NCBI RefSeq assembly: GCF_965363235.1 | Contig: NC_134850.1 | Span: 41,164,602-41,228,601, forward strand | DNA length: 64,000 nt | From: Mytilus galloprovincialis | Lineage: Eukaryota > Mollusca > Bivalvia > Mytilida > Mytilidae | Direction: 5' to 3' | Shown here: one piece after another, positions 30,620-45,400 of the stretch | Numbering within the stretch: position 1 is the stretch's first letter | Layout of the letters: each line of letters opens with the position of its first letter | The notes under the pieces: generated by a model | What the model was told of the DNA's origin: nothing | The model's input: the letters and a program-made list of their open reading frames with translations, nothing else | Databases searched by the model: none | Translations under genes and position numbers: made by a program

Positions 30620-33475
30620 TCATAGTATAGGTGTCATTGTTCCATCATACACGGATATTTTACCAGGGTCTGCTGTTGACGTCTGACTGTCACTGACACG
30701 ATATGGAGATTTACTTCCAGATGACCGACCATCCTCAGATTCATTAGAGGGAGGTGTATTTTGGCCTGATGGTGCTGGTGATCCACCACTAGATGCTGGT
30801 GCCCATCGGGCAGCATTCTTGGACATGGGCTGTGGTGTAGGGGTACCAGAACCTGAGGACCCTGGTTTATTATTTGACATGGCATCTAGGTCTGCAGACA
30901 GATTGGGCTCAACCACTTCAGATGGATGTGGTGCAATTTTAGGGCCGGAACTTGCTATCAAAGGATCAAATGAAGAAGTCATATGACGTTTCTCAGCGTT
31001 CCAATCACCTTTGGGAGGGAAGTCCTGAAATGGAAAAAAGATATTTATAATTTTTCTTTGCAGGGATTAAGGGGTAAATACAAATTTACAGCCCAAATAA
31101 TTACTATAACTAACACAAAATGTTAAATAACAAAAGTTACTTAATGAAGTTAAGTGTGATGTCCATTTTCACTAACTAGTACACAATTTATTGTGGTGCC
31201 AGCTGAGAACCAACTCTGGGTGTGGGATTTCCTTCCCTGCGTTGAAGACCCATAGCTGGACTTTGGCTGTTGTCTGCTTTTTGTTTGGGTTTTTCAAGCT
31301 GTAGTTTGAATTCAAATATTTTTGCTATGGCTATAATATTTATAAAGCAATCAAGTTCAAGAATTGTCCTTCCAATTCCGTAGTGATTAAGGTTATACTT
31401 AGTCTAATTTACTGATCATTTATCTATAAAATTGAGAAAGGAAATGGGGAATGTGTCAAAGCGACAACTACCCGACCATAGAGCAGACAACAGCCTATCT
31501 ATGTATCTTTTTATCCTTCTTAAGTGCTTAAAAAAACAATTGAACACTGCCATATCTTTAGTTTTACATTTCAGAAACCTCTTGAGTGATTTTTTTTATA
31601 TGTGACTATGTTTTTTTTTGTTTTACTTGGAGGCATTGGGTTTTGATAGAAGATCTTGAATGATTAAGAGCTTGATATAATTGAGAATGGAAATGGGTAA
31701 TGTGTCAAAGAGAATCACAAACTAGAAAACATTTCAGGGCCTACAGTAGGTCTTCAATGCAACACTGCATGACCCTAAACACACTTTTATTTATACTTAT
31801 CCAACCTTGTCAATAGATATTGTTTGTTGGAAAATTTCCAGAAACACAGGCTTTTATATAAAATGATGATAAACAATAAAGACAAACCAAAATAACTTAC
31901 CGTTTTATCTGGATTGTTAAAATCTGCAAATAAAAATTTAAAAAAATTATAATTAACTATATTGCTAAAGCAAATTAAAAGTTCTACTGAATATACTTAT
32001 TTATAAATTTATTTCCTTCTAAAAAGCACCGCATGAAACAAAACAAAAAGGCTTAGCTTACTTATATTTTATGACTTACAATCTAATAATATATAGTATA
32101 AATAATATATTTTTTAATGTTCAAGTAAAATTCTGAAACTTACATACAGAAAAGTAATACAAAAATTGTGATAAAAAAAAAAATTGTAATAAAAAAAAAA
32201 ATTCAAGGCTTCCACATGTGAAATATAAAATACACAATAAACGCTATATACTTGTAATACAATATCCTGCTTTTTAAAAAATTTATTGCATGAGATTTAG
32301 ATATTTAAACACGTCTCAATTTTAATATGTTTCATTTTTCAATTGCCAAATCAAAGAAAATCCTGAAGTCATTACGCAAATATAACATTCAGTTGTATTT
32401 CAATAAATTTATTATAGAGCACTTTTTACACATATAATACACATACCAAATGAAGGGTTATCAGCTGACATTCGGTCAGAATCATCCATGAAATCTCCAA
32501 GAGAGGCTTGTGATCCATAGGAGTTGGCAGTGTCACCACCTTGACATAAGATGTACTTCTCAACCCATGGTATATGACTCCTGAAAGTCAATATATGTAT
32601 CAGTTATTAAGTTTCATTCATAAGAAAACAGATGTATTTACTGTGAAATAAAAAAACACTTCACTATAAAAATGATCATTAGGTATGCTTAAAGTGCATA
32701 TGTTACCACTGTGTTTACTGAGTATGTTAAAAGTTGTCTCCCCTATTTTGTTACTTTTGAAAATTATCATTAGGAGAAAGAACAGTTTTAGATATTCTAA
32801 AATGTATATGATATGTGTATATGATATGATATAGTATTACACATGGTTAAAAATCTCTCAACCAACATAATCCCTTCAGCAGAGCTCTTGGATTATACGG
32901 TTGTCTCAAGTTGTACAGGTTTTATATTGAAAAAATAAAAATATAAATCACATCTCATTATTTCCATGTATTCTCAAAATAGTGATTTGGTTTTTTTAAA
33001 ACATATTGAAGATTATGTCAAAGAAAAATATTTTCCAAAACCACACCTCTAGCTAATTATATCACTGGTAGTGGAATAAAAATAACTATACAAACTAACT
33101 GAAATCACATACAAATAATGGAAGATAACTCCCACAAACTGTGTTAAATAAAGGACACTTACTCTCTTCTTTTCCATCTGTAGACTATCAAAAGTATGAT
33201 TACTACAATTAGTAATATTCCAATGATAATCAAAGCAATCATCCATGGACGCAACAAACAGTTTGGATTATCTTGGGGACAAGCACACTCGTAATAATTG
33301 ATGTAGTCATAACATACAAATGGATCTGGACAAGGGGAGCTAATACACTCGTTGATATTCTCTTCACAATGGATTCCAGTCCAACCAGAGGCACATATAC
33401 AGTTGTAGTTGATATCAAAACTTTCAATTGCCCTACGGTAATGTTCACATGGATAGGATATACTGTCGTTCTTTG
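30620..33475 (-). CDS. Giant gene, block 5: EGF domains, transmembrane helix and cytoplasmic tail
   Basis: Exons: 33475-33163, 32580-32447, 31923-31901 and 31024-30620. The first completes one EGF domain (CICASGWTGIHCE) and encodes a second, calcium-binding type (INECISSPCPDPFVC to CACPQDNPNC). Next comes a transmembrane helix of about 23 residues (WMIALIIIGILLIVVIILL) and the stop-transfer YRWKRRE. The tail continues through SLGDFMDDSDRMSADNPSF, a 23-base microexon (FNNPDKT) and a 405-base last exon rich in Ser, Pro, Gly and Asn, ending MTPIL. NPSF at the exon 42/43 junction fits an NPxF-type adaptor-binding motif. Type I topology is inferred. Confidence 0.9.
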
Positions 33476-36400
33476 CTGAAAACATAAATATTTGATTTTG
33501 AAAATATGCTGTGTTGTCATACAGAAACAAACATATTCAAGAATATGCCCTAGATGGATTTAAGATATGAAATTAAAAAGAACAAACTTTTGAAACTATT
33601 TAAAACTTTATCATACAATATTTACAATATTTATTCAAAAATGCACTCAACTTTTGCAAGTGGCTACAGTTCCCATGTGAAAGTTTTGTATCATATTGAT
33701 AAATTTTTATGTTCAGTTGAGGTTAGAAATTAGAAATTTAACAATGATGATCTTTTATTGGCAGAAATAAAAATACTTTGAATTCCCATATTTTACTTTA
33801 CAAATATTTAGGTAAACGTACGTTCGCATTCTCCCTCATTTCGACATGGTGACTCCATCACCGTGAATTTTATGGTGACAAGACGTGACAAGGCACCATT
33901 AGTGTCTGCAAAGTAGACTTTAGCCTCATCGTAGCCAGAGAAGGAATAGTTCTGCACATATGCCAACTTCATATGGTTCCATTCATGTTCATTTACTGGT
34001 TTTAACAGGCCTAGATCACATGGGAACACCAAATTATCCTGTAAATTAGAAATGAACAATTTTTTATTCATACATTTGTACACAGGTTTTTAAAAAAAAA
34101 TTTGCAGAAATTTATAGATGCCATTATTGAACAATGAACACAAATGGGAGGTCAATCCTTGCTATTTCAAGTAATATTGCATACAAAACCTTAAATGCAA
34201 GACTTAATTTAAGTGACACCTATCAAATTACAATTTTAACAATAATATAAATGTCCCAAACATGTTTTAATTTACAGTATGTGAGTATTTGACAACTGAA
34301 ACAAAGGCTAAGTCAATTCATGGTTCTATTTATAGATATTAGAAATTTCCAAGAAAAACTGAATTATTTAATATAAATTAATAAACAAGCTTGGTCCAAC
34401 ACTAAAACTGATACAATCAAGAAATTTTGTAATAGACCCTAAACATCTTGAATGGATTCAAACATATGTTTACTAGGGTGGATTCTATAATACAGTCAAA
34501 TTGCTGTATGCTAGTAGTAAATTAAAGTTCTCGTCATATATAATTATTCATTTAATCAAAGTGAAAGCAAACTAGCATTAGAACTTTTTTGTTCTTCATA
34601 AAATCATTTTATACAGACAAAAATTTGTTTGTAATGTAAAATTCTAGTGTCTGAGTTTCACAATAAATCTTGAAATAAAAACTCTTAAAATGCATAAAGA
34701 TTTTGAGTTTAGGTTTTTATGAAACCTTAGCTGAGAGTAAATAATTAAGAGTTTCAACATTTGTTTACTCTCTACTGAAATAAACTTACAGTTCTTTCTG
34801 TAACATTTGGACATGGATTAGCAATGGTTGGTAAACTGGTTGAATTGTCTGTGATATTCATAACTCCACCGACTGGTTCCTGGACATAAAGATTGAGTGT
34901 ATCCCCTAACTCAATATCATAAGCTCCTAGTAACGCATACCAGGATGGGGACCAGACATGTTGATTCCATTCATTCTTCTGTTCTAGATAAACCTGTAAT
35001 TGATAAATAAGACTTAATCAATACTTAAACACAACCTTTTTTCACATGTGTAACCTACAAAATTAGATTCATTACAGGGTTTGTACTAATGAGAGTACCA
35101 CAACAGGTGCCACAGGCAGATCAATGTAACGAGTATTCTAAACTTATAATGGTCTATTTAAAGCGTGTAAAAAGAACATTTCTGTTTGTTTTTATATTTT
35201 CTTACTTTTTCTGTTGCACAATAATGAGTAAATCAGTTTGCAAACTTTTATAATATTTATCTTTTTTTTCTATATTTGGTAACAATGACCATAACTTTTC
35301 ACCAGTTGACCACAAAACCCATACTTTAAATTCTCATTAGAAGACACAAGGTCAGATCAAAAGATGACTATTCTTAATAACAACTTTTTTTTGCCGGGGA
35401 AAATATTAATAATAAAATAAATCAATAAATAATTTGTAGCAATTTAGGGAGCTACCATTTGATTTTTATGGGGGGGGGGGCTAGGATGAAATTTGAAAAA
35501 AATAGGCAGGACAGGAGTTTTGAGTAAAAAAAAAGGCAGGATGAGACACTTTGCAAAAAAAAAGGCAGGATGACAATTTAGGTAAAAAAAGTCAGGATAA
35601 ACTAATAAAAAAAAAGGCAGGACCGAATAGAGTGAAAAATAACTAGAGGCTCTAAAGAGCCTGTGTCGCTCACCTTGGTCTATGTGAATATTAAACAAAG
35701 GAAGAAGATGGATTCATGACAAAATTGTGTTTTGGTGATGGTGATGTGTTTGTACATCTTACTTTACTGAACATTCTTGCTACTTACAATTATCTCTATC
35801 TATAATGAACTTGGCCCAGTAGTTTCAGTGGAAAATGTTAGTTAAAATTTACAAATTTTATGAAAATTGTTAAAAATTGACTATAAAGGACAATAACTCC
35901 TTAGGGGTCAATTGACCATTTCCGTCATGTTGACTTATTTGTAAATCTTACTTTGCTTAACATTATTGATGTTTACAGTTTATCTCTATCTATAATAATA
36001 TTCAAGATAATAACCAAAAACAGCAAAATTTCCTTAAAATTACCAATTCAGGGGCAGCAACCCAACAACAGGTTGTCAGATTCATCTGAAAATTTCAGGG
36101 CAGATAGATGTTGACCTGATAAACAATTTTACCCCATGTCAGATTTGCTCTAAAGGCTGCGGTTTCAGAGTTTTAAGCCAAAATCTACATTTCACCCCTA
36201 TGTTCTATTTTTAGCAATGGCGGCCATCTTGGTTGGTTAGCCAGGTCACGGGACACAATTTTTAAACTAGATACCCCAATGATGATTGAGGCTAAGTTTG
36301 GTTTAATTTGGCCCAGTAGTTTCAGAGGAGAAGATTTTTGTAAAAGATAACTAAGATTTACGAAAAATGGTTAAAAATTGACTATAAAGGGCAATAACTC

Positions 36401-39400
36401 CTAAAGAAATCAACAGACCATTTTGGTCTTGTTGACTTGTTTGTAGATCTTACTTTGCTGAACAATTTTGCTGTTTACAGTTTATCTCTATCTATAATAA
36501 TATTCAAGATAATAACCAAAAACAGCAAAATGTCCTTAAAATTACCAATTCAGGGGCAGCAACCTATCAACGGATTGTCCAATTCATCTCAAAATTTCAG
36601 GGCAGATAGATCTTGACCTGATAAACAATTTTACCCGATGTCAGATTTGCTCTGAATGCTTTGGTTTTTGAGTGATAAGCCAAAAACTGCATTTTACCCC
36701 TATGTTCTATTTTTAGCCATGGCGGCCATCTTGGTTGGTTGACCAGGTCACCGGACACAATTTTTTAACTAGATACCCCAATGATGATTGTGGTCAAGTT
36801 TGGTTTAATTTGGCCAAGTAGTTTCAGAGGAGAAGATTTTTGTAAAAGATGACTAAGATTTACGTAAAATGGTTTAAAATTGACTATAAAGGGCAATAAC
36901 TCCTAAAGGGGTCAACAGACCATTTTGGTCATGTTGACTTATTTGTAGATCTTACTTTACTGAACATTTTTGCTGTGTACAGTTTATCTCTATCTATGAT
37001 AATATTCAAGATAATAACCAAAAACAGCAAAATTTCCTTAAAATTACCAATTCAGGGGCAGCAACCTATCAACGGGTTGTCCGATTCATCTCAAAATTTC
37101 AGGGCAGATAGATCTTGACCTGATTAACAATTTTACTTGGTCAGATTTGCTCTAAATGCTTTGGTTTTTGAGTTATAAGCCAAAAACTGCATTTTACCCC
37201 TATGTTCTATTTTTAGCCATGGCGGCCATCTTGGTTGGTTGGCCGGGTCACCGGACACAATTTATAACTAGATACCCTTATAATGATTGTGGCCAAGTTT
37301 GGTAAAAATTGGCCCAGTAGTTTCAGAGAAGAAGATTTTTGTAAAAGTTAACGACGGACGACGACGACGACGACGACAGACGCCGGACGACGGACGACGG
37401 ACGCCGGACGCCAAGTGATGAGAAAAGCTCACTTGGCCCTTTGGGCCAGGTGAGCTAAAAAGGCAGGACAGAGATTACAACTAAAAAAAAATGCAGGACA
37501 AAATTTTTCATCCTAGCCTCCCCATAAAAATCAAATGGTAGCTCCCATAATGAAACTGGTTCTCAAAACAAAAGGCATTACAGATACATGGCAACCAGAC
37601 TGGATAACTGAGGGGATACAACTTACCAAAACTGGTTCCGTAGGATCTGCTGGTAGTTGAGATTCTCCTAATATAGTCAGGAAGATAGTTGGAGGATCTG
37701 CTATATCTGTTACATTGACAGTCAGCCATACTGTTACATTATTTGGTGGAATAATATCTGGATCATCTTGTACTTCTTGCAAGATCACTGGGAATGTCTG
37801 AATACCCTGACAATTATCACAAGGTGTGAACAGCAGTCTGTAAATAGAAAAACAATTAATTTCTCAAATAGTTTTCACAAATGTGTATTGCAGGCTACAG
37901 AGATAAATAAAATACAAGTATTGATTTAAAAAAATATTTGAAATGGATTTACTTTAAAATATGGTATACCATATAATTTGAAATATTTAAAACTTTTAGA
38001 TTCCTAGAACTTCAATTTCAACATTGAGACTAAACAGATGTAGATTAACAAAGTATATGTTAGTACGGGTGTTGCAACTTTTTTTAAGATCTATGTGAAA
38101 ATCATACATTAGTAAAAAGCTAACCAAAGGTAGAATGTTGTATGCTACAATCTTATACTTCCAGTATCATCATTAAATGAACTTACATTCCATCAACAGA
38201 CAGGATAGGTGTTCCCATGGTATAATTAGTGTAGTTACCGACCAAATAGAACTCAATCGTATCTCCCTCATCATCTGTTGCTTCCAACTGGTACTGTATT
38301 GTACCTATAATATACAAATAACAATAGTTAAAAAAACAAACAATTTTAATACAAACTAATTATCAAATGCCATTATAAAAGAACTTTAAGAAATTAAAAA
38401 TTTACCAAACTGGAATGGCACTAGCATAGAATGGGGCTCCAGGAGCAAACCTCCTTAAAAATTGTCAGCATATTGTAAGATCACCAATCAAATCCTCATG
38501 CATTACAGATAGGATTTTACCATGTTGGGGTCAAATGGAGTATTTACAGTTCAATTAGAGTATTGCATAATTGTGGTACATTGGTAACTCCCTTATATCA
38601 ATCTAATTCAAAACACATTTTTCATTTAAAGCAAGAACAAATTATTTCATGATTTTTTATTTCTGAAGACATTTTTGTATCCCATGTCTTACCTGCATCT
38701 TCTGACATGTAGATAACATCTGGAACTGTAAGATGGGGTTCTGAATTTGTAATGGCTGCCTTGGCATTAGCCAGAGAGAACATGGTCTCATGTTTAAAGT
38801 ATGGATCATTGACTGCACCTTCTGTCAAATCTCTCCAGGTGTTGCATACCTGTAAACATGATAGAAAAATACAAAATTAGATCTGTTTTTGAAGTTTAGG
38901 AATAAATCTTATTAGCATATGTTAAATGAAATCTTATAAATAACATGAAAGGAAAATGTACCCAAAATTAAAAGTAAAACACAAATACTAATAATTGACA
39001 TTGTATTTACTATCGGCAGTGTAAAAATGAAAAAGTAATGTAGAAAAACACATAAAATTAATGAAAGTGTTATTTGCATTGGCAGGCAAAAAATAAATGG
39101 ACATATGAAATTGTAAACAAATAGTGAAGATCTTGAACAATACAATCATAAAGCAGCCCAGAATGTTAGTTAAAAATCAGGTTAATTGGCTTGAAATTAA
39201 TAACCAGCTAAAGAGAATTTTTACAAAAGAGTAATAAGTTCTAGAAAAATTTCATTAGAGATCAAAATTCAGAAAAGACTCAATCAAATGCACATCTTCA
39301 TAGGTAAAAAAACTGAGGACTATATGTAGGAATGACAGAAATAAAATTAATAAATACCTTGACAGTGACAGTACCATCATTATTGAAGACTTCAGTATCT

Positions 39401-42400
39401 GTTTCATTACAGGTTCTACTAGACTCCTCCCACAATTGTCTCACTGAAAAATATAAGTTATTTCGATAAAAAGGATGACAAATAAGGCCTTTAAGGCTAT
39501 CTGGACCTTATAGTTTTAACTGTTGTTTCTTTAGTTTTATGAATGTACTTTCTTAGGGAAACCTGTTGTACTGTCCAATAATTTTGATATTCCCTTTTTT
39601 ATTTAATTCATCCTGTAATACTGTTTTACTCAACTTCCTTCTGTATTTCATTTTTTCTAACAAACTATATCTTTTTATACAATGATAAGGGTTAAGGGAA
39701 TCATAAAGTTATATGTGTAATGTTTAAGGGAGACACATTTTCATTGATTGCATATTTACATGCCACATCAGCAAAAAAAACAAGGCAAATTATGAGAAAC
39801 ATAATTAATAAGCTCAACGTACTAAGGTGATCTCATAACGAAATGCCTAAACTAACTGGTTGACTGATTTTGCTTGCATGCTTAATATCCAGTTGCATTT
39901 AGGTTTAGATTTAAACGAAAGAATGATGAATTGTTTAAAGTAAAAGAAAAATGAGGCTGTGCAACACAATTAGTTTTAACTTTTACCTGGATTCCAATGT
40001 GCCAATATAGTCCTATTGCCTGAATCATGGGGTCCTGGTCCAGCAACATCACTGAATGTCATTAGAATAGGTCCAGGCATCATAATGTGTCCAACAGACA
40101 CAAAGGCAAAGGCAAATTCACTTCCTAAGAATCTAAAACAGATAATAACCTCATAATTAAATGGCAACAAACTTTTCTGTAAAGGATAAAAAAAACTTGA
40201 GACATTTGTTACTGATAATTGTACCATACCAATATAGGGTTTCAAATCATGTGAAATTTACAATGTATACTAATCTACAAAAGGGCCACACCATATCCAT
40301 TAAGTGATTGAAATTAGTCAAAATTTAGACAAAACATTTCTGAAGATTATGAAATAAGAATTTTTTAATATTTTCAACTTCCAACATCATGAAAAACCCA
40401 TTTGTAACTTTCAGTTTAATTATCTTACCTTCCAAGCAGAGTTCTATCCACTAAATCAGTTGTAGTAGATGGATCAACAATATAAGGTACAAAATCTGTT
40501 GATGCTGCAGAATCATAGGTTGCTGTCAACTCAGATGGTGTTAGGATTGTAAATGTTGTACTGTGTCCAGAAGTCAAATCTAAAATAAAACAAGAAAGGA
40601 TATATGTGGTGGTAATCTAAAAATAACAATATACTGTCTGGGCAAGCTGAAGCACTCCTACAGATGTGTGATTCTCCCCGTGTGTTGAAGATTCATTGGT
40701 GGCCTTTGGCTGTTTTCTGCTCTTTGGTCAGGTTGTTGTCTCTTTGAGACATTCCCCATTTCCATTCTCCATTTTTTTATAACAAGCAAAACATTCCGAC
40801 ATGTACATTTCTGTATGCTTGATTAATTGTTTGTGCTGGAAGCCTCTTTTAGAAGTGTGGTTGAGGGGAGTATTCTATTATGTCGGTCCTTAGCTATTTT
40901 GAATTCACATCTTCAATTGAGTTCAATAACTGTATTTAAACAAAATATTTAAGAGTGCCAAAACTTTTTTTTTCAGTCACCCTAGTGGATTGACTTTTTA
41001 TACTTGCTATTCATATTAAAGGTTGCTTTATTGTTACATCAAATATTTGTTGCGTCATTTTTTATCTTGCTTATACTTACTGCTTGGAGTAACAATGACT
41101 AAATCATCTCCGACAGCTCTCTTCTTCCTTCTACCAGACCCTGGAGTGACTGATATCGTAATGGCCAATCCATTTAGGGATGTTTCTAAATCAGTGTTGG
41201 CATTGGTTATTATGACACTACCCATGGTCTTGTTAACACATCTCATGGCTGCATTACATAACCTCATCATCATAAACACAGTACGTCCAGGCTCCATGTT
41301 GAATACATTATTGGCACTAGACAGACGGTCTGCTTCAGACAAACTTGTATTTTGCACAGGGTTTAATTCAGATAATCGTCTTATGTTTACACCATTTATT
41401 CTCACATATCCATCTTCAATCATGATAGTGCCAGAAACATTGTATCCTACCCAAGTACATGGGAAAATGTCCTCTTTTTCTTCATCTGTTCCACAGCACA
41501 GATCTGAAAAAATTTGTGAATCATGTAATATTCAACATCAGTCAGAGATGACAAAACTTATAATCAGTATTTATAATAAAAATCTAAGGAAGTTGAAGTC
41601 TTAGAATTTTTTAATTCTTACACTATAAGTTTTTTCAATTATCAATTCAAACTAATATATAATTTTCCAATATGAACCTAAAATAGTTCATAGGTCATAA
41701 ATGAAAATATTTTTGGTAAAAAAAAAAAGAAAGAAAAAAATATCTTGGTTGTCACAAGCATAAAATTAAGGGTTTGAAGGCATCAAGACACCAATCTACC
41801 AAAAAAAATTGATTGGTACATAAGGTTTTTTTTGTTAAATAAGTGAAATCATTTTTTTTTTCTAAAAGTTCGCATATCCTCAAAATCTAAATTAAATCAT
41901 GTAAAAAAACATAATAATCCAACTGTGAGGGGCAAAAGTAGACTTATATTTGTAAACATAAAAAAAGATGATTAGCCCAAAACAAATTCCTGTTAGAGCT
42001 AAAAAAAACAAATTCACTGACAGTTCAGCATGAAGACATAATGATTTTTGTATTAAAACCCAAGTAAAGACTGGGAAATATCAGGTTAAATAATCTCTTG
42101 AATGTACATACCATATCTATTGACTGCCTCGTCATGACTAAGACTAAATGTAACTCCTAGTTTGGTTGGATCAGTACTCTGCATTGAATCTATTGGAGTG
42201 ACATCAGCTGATAGCTGGGTAGCACCAGGTATAGTAGTATTAACATCATCTATAGGATCCTCCAGAAGTACAATTACACCTGGCAGGTAAATCAAACAGA
42301 TTTAATATTCATACTTTCAAGTACAATTCTTTTTAACTATATTTTTGCATTTAAACATGGTTTGCTTTTCTAAATTCAAATTGTCCACTTTTTTATATCA

Positions 42401-45400
42401 ACATTTTGTCATCTTAAATCTTTTTCCATAAAATTGTCATTTGTTTATTATATATTTAATCAAATCTTCTTCTACCATTACTTCCTTAGCTGTTACAATT
42501 TCATCTAGAATTGTGACTTGTATTCATAAATAGGTATTGTCCTAAAAACTAATATTTACTGAAAAATTAGAAACAAGCTTGTTTGGCAAAATGAATTGAA
42601 ATGACAGAGTTCATTAGATGTTATATACCTTTAGTATCATTGTATCTTACAACATGTCCAGCCCCATTCTCACAGATCAGGGATACAAAGTATGAAGTAT
42701 TGTGTTGTAAGATGCCTTCAAATGTCATGTTAATGGCAGTTTGATTGGTTTCTATAGACTCAAACTCCTGTAGCTCTTGTCCACCAACTGTTGTTCCGAT
42801 GGCCCACAAATTTTCCTTTAAATAAAAAAAACAAAATATAGAAGAGACATAGAACATTTCCTACTTTCATAACTTTTGTTAAAAATAAAAATTGTAAGCA
42901 TAACAACATTAAATGAATTGACACTGTTTGTCAGTAATTTGCCTGCACATTACCGCCATACATCCCCAAATCCATAACCAATTTTTTCCTTTGAAAATCC
43001 AGTTAAAAAGGCCACAGCATAAAACTGATTAGTTTTGTTAAGAATAGACTATTTTAAATATTATCCTTGCAGTAAATTCAGTACTTTTAAGGCATTGGCA
43101 TGCAGTCAATTCAGTACTGTTCAGTGTTTTATGTCATTGACAACATAATGTTTTGTAACCAAATGTAGGTTCAAATGAATTCAAGTGCACCTTTTCCATT
43201 AAAATATGCTTCACATAATGGTTGGGAAATTAATCAATATTTTCAATTAAATTAAGTGCACCTTTTGCGTTTATATAAAAATCAAGCACACCTTCTTTAT
43301 AGCAGGCATTGGTAAGATATTTTGTACTAACCACAATGTCACTCTCTTCATCAAAACATCTCCAGAATGCCTTTATAGTGCTGTTGGACCCCTGATATCT
43401 GACAGGAGTGAACTCCCCTTGATCTACATCAATATAAATATCACCGCCCATCACTTCAGGATCAAATATTGGTGGTGTATCGTCAATGTAAAATCCATCT
43501 GAAGACACAACAGTGGTAACACCTGAACCAAGCACAGCTTTCACTGAAAAAAAGTACATTCAAGTTCAAATTTTTTTTCTTATTCAAATAAAAGGTTTTT
43601 TAATCCTATAAATGGATTACAGGTTTCATTTTTTCGGAAACTACAACACCTTTTTTTTTTAATCACAAAGATGTGCACTTCAAGAAGGATTATTATATAC
43701 CGTAATAGAAATCAATGAACAATATAAGTATACATACTGATTTGATCACTGATCTACACATTATAAGATGAATTTTCAAGAAACCCGATAAAAAATGCAT
43801 AATGCTTCTCATATAAAAATTTAAATAACTTCTTGATCCTAAAACCATTTAATATCTCTTCAAGCAAAATGTCATCATTTGTGCTAGTGCACATGTTTTA
43901 AACTGTGAGATATTCATTTAATGGCACAAGTTTCTGTTTATAAAAGGAGTATGGTATTATGTAAGCACAGTGAATTAAAAAAGACAATATCAAAGAAATC
44001 ATATGCATGGACTGTGTGAGGTTTTTACCTGTGAAATAATAATCTATTGTTTTAGTCTCGTTGTCCTCCATTCTTGTAGCTGGTAGAGTAAAGTTGTCAA
44101 GCATAAATTGGTATAATACATGTTCCTCAGCATCACATGTTGAATTACAATTGTACCTTGAACATAAGTTATAGCATGGGAGACATGGAGATATCATTTC
44201 TTTATAAGGAACAACTTCTGTGCCTAATATCGTAGTTCCGATACCAATTTCGTACTTGATTATTGGGTTTGTTCCTCCACGGAATGGAGCACCATATCTG
44301 CAATGTGCACCTGGCTCAGGGGGTAAAACAACACTTCGGAAGAATGCTTTGGTGGAGTATGGGTTAAAAGTGTCTACGACTGGCGGTAAATAATTGTTTT
44401 TAGGGAATACATGGAAGATTAGGTCTGTGTCTGTACTCAGATCACGTATTCCACATACTTTACTCCACAATACACCATCGACATACAAATAGAAACACAA
44501 TGATGGCTGAAAATGAAAAGGAATAGATTAAAATCCTAGAAAATGTATTGAAGCCAATAATGATTAGAAAAAGGTCATGCATTTAATGTCATAGAATATA
44601 CATTATACACATTAAAATTATTGAGAACAAGTTGCTTATATTAAAAGATCATGCAAAAAAATGTTTAAAATAATTGATCACGATTTCACATACTTTTTCT
44701 GCATAAAATACTGTAAACAAATTTCGTAGATTCTTTTTATTTTACTCTCACATACATAAAATGTCATTTGTCTCCTTTCCTTTCTTCAAAATCTCAACTT
44801 TCATCCATTAACTTTAAATACATAACATTCAAACTCCCTCCATTCAATAATTTCATAAAAAGCATAACATGTACCAATATTCCTGTCATACACAATAAGA
44901 ACAATCTAAGAAACAAAATATCTGCTATTTTTCCCTTATTTCTTTACAAACTTACATTCACAGCTTCGTCAGATTCAAACTCAACAGCAATCCTGTAAGT
45001 ATGGAAATCAGCTGAGGGGTCAAAAGTGAGGACATCTTCTACCACTTGTGGGGGTAATGTATCATTGAAGATTCTACACCATGTTACAACATGTGGATCA
45101 TCACCTATAAAAAACAGAATGAACTCAAGTTATTATGTTAATTTCTTTTTTCAAAAATCATTAATGATATGGCACATTAAAAAAAAAATAATAAAGCAGT
45201 CTGTTTGAAGGTTGAAATAGATGCATATTTGGACATGATAAACTGGTAAAATATGTATGTATAAGAAAAATTTCAAATAAAACTACAGGTTAAGACTATC
45301 AAAATAATACTAACAAGAATGTGTCCACAGTACACAGATGCCCCATCAGCACTATCATTTTCTATGTTCAGTGGACCGTGAAAATGGGAGAAAATTTCTC

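Noticed and set aside
41023-41604. 193-codon open frame on the + strand
   Set aside because: It is antisense to the giant-gene exon 41503-41081, whose - strand frame splices in phase with its neighbours. No domain features on the + strand.
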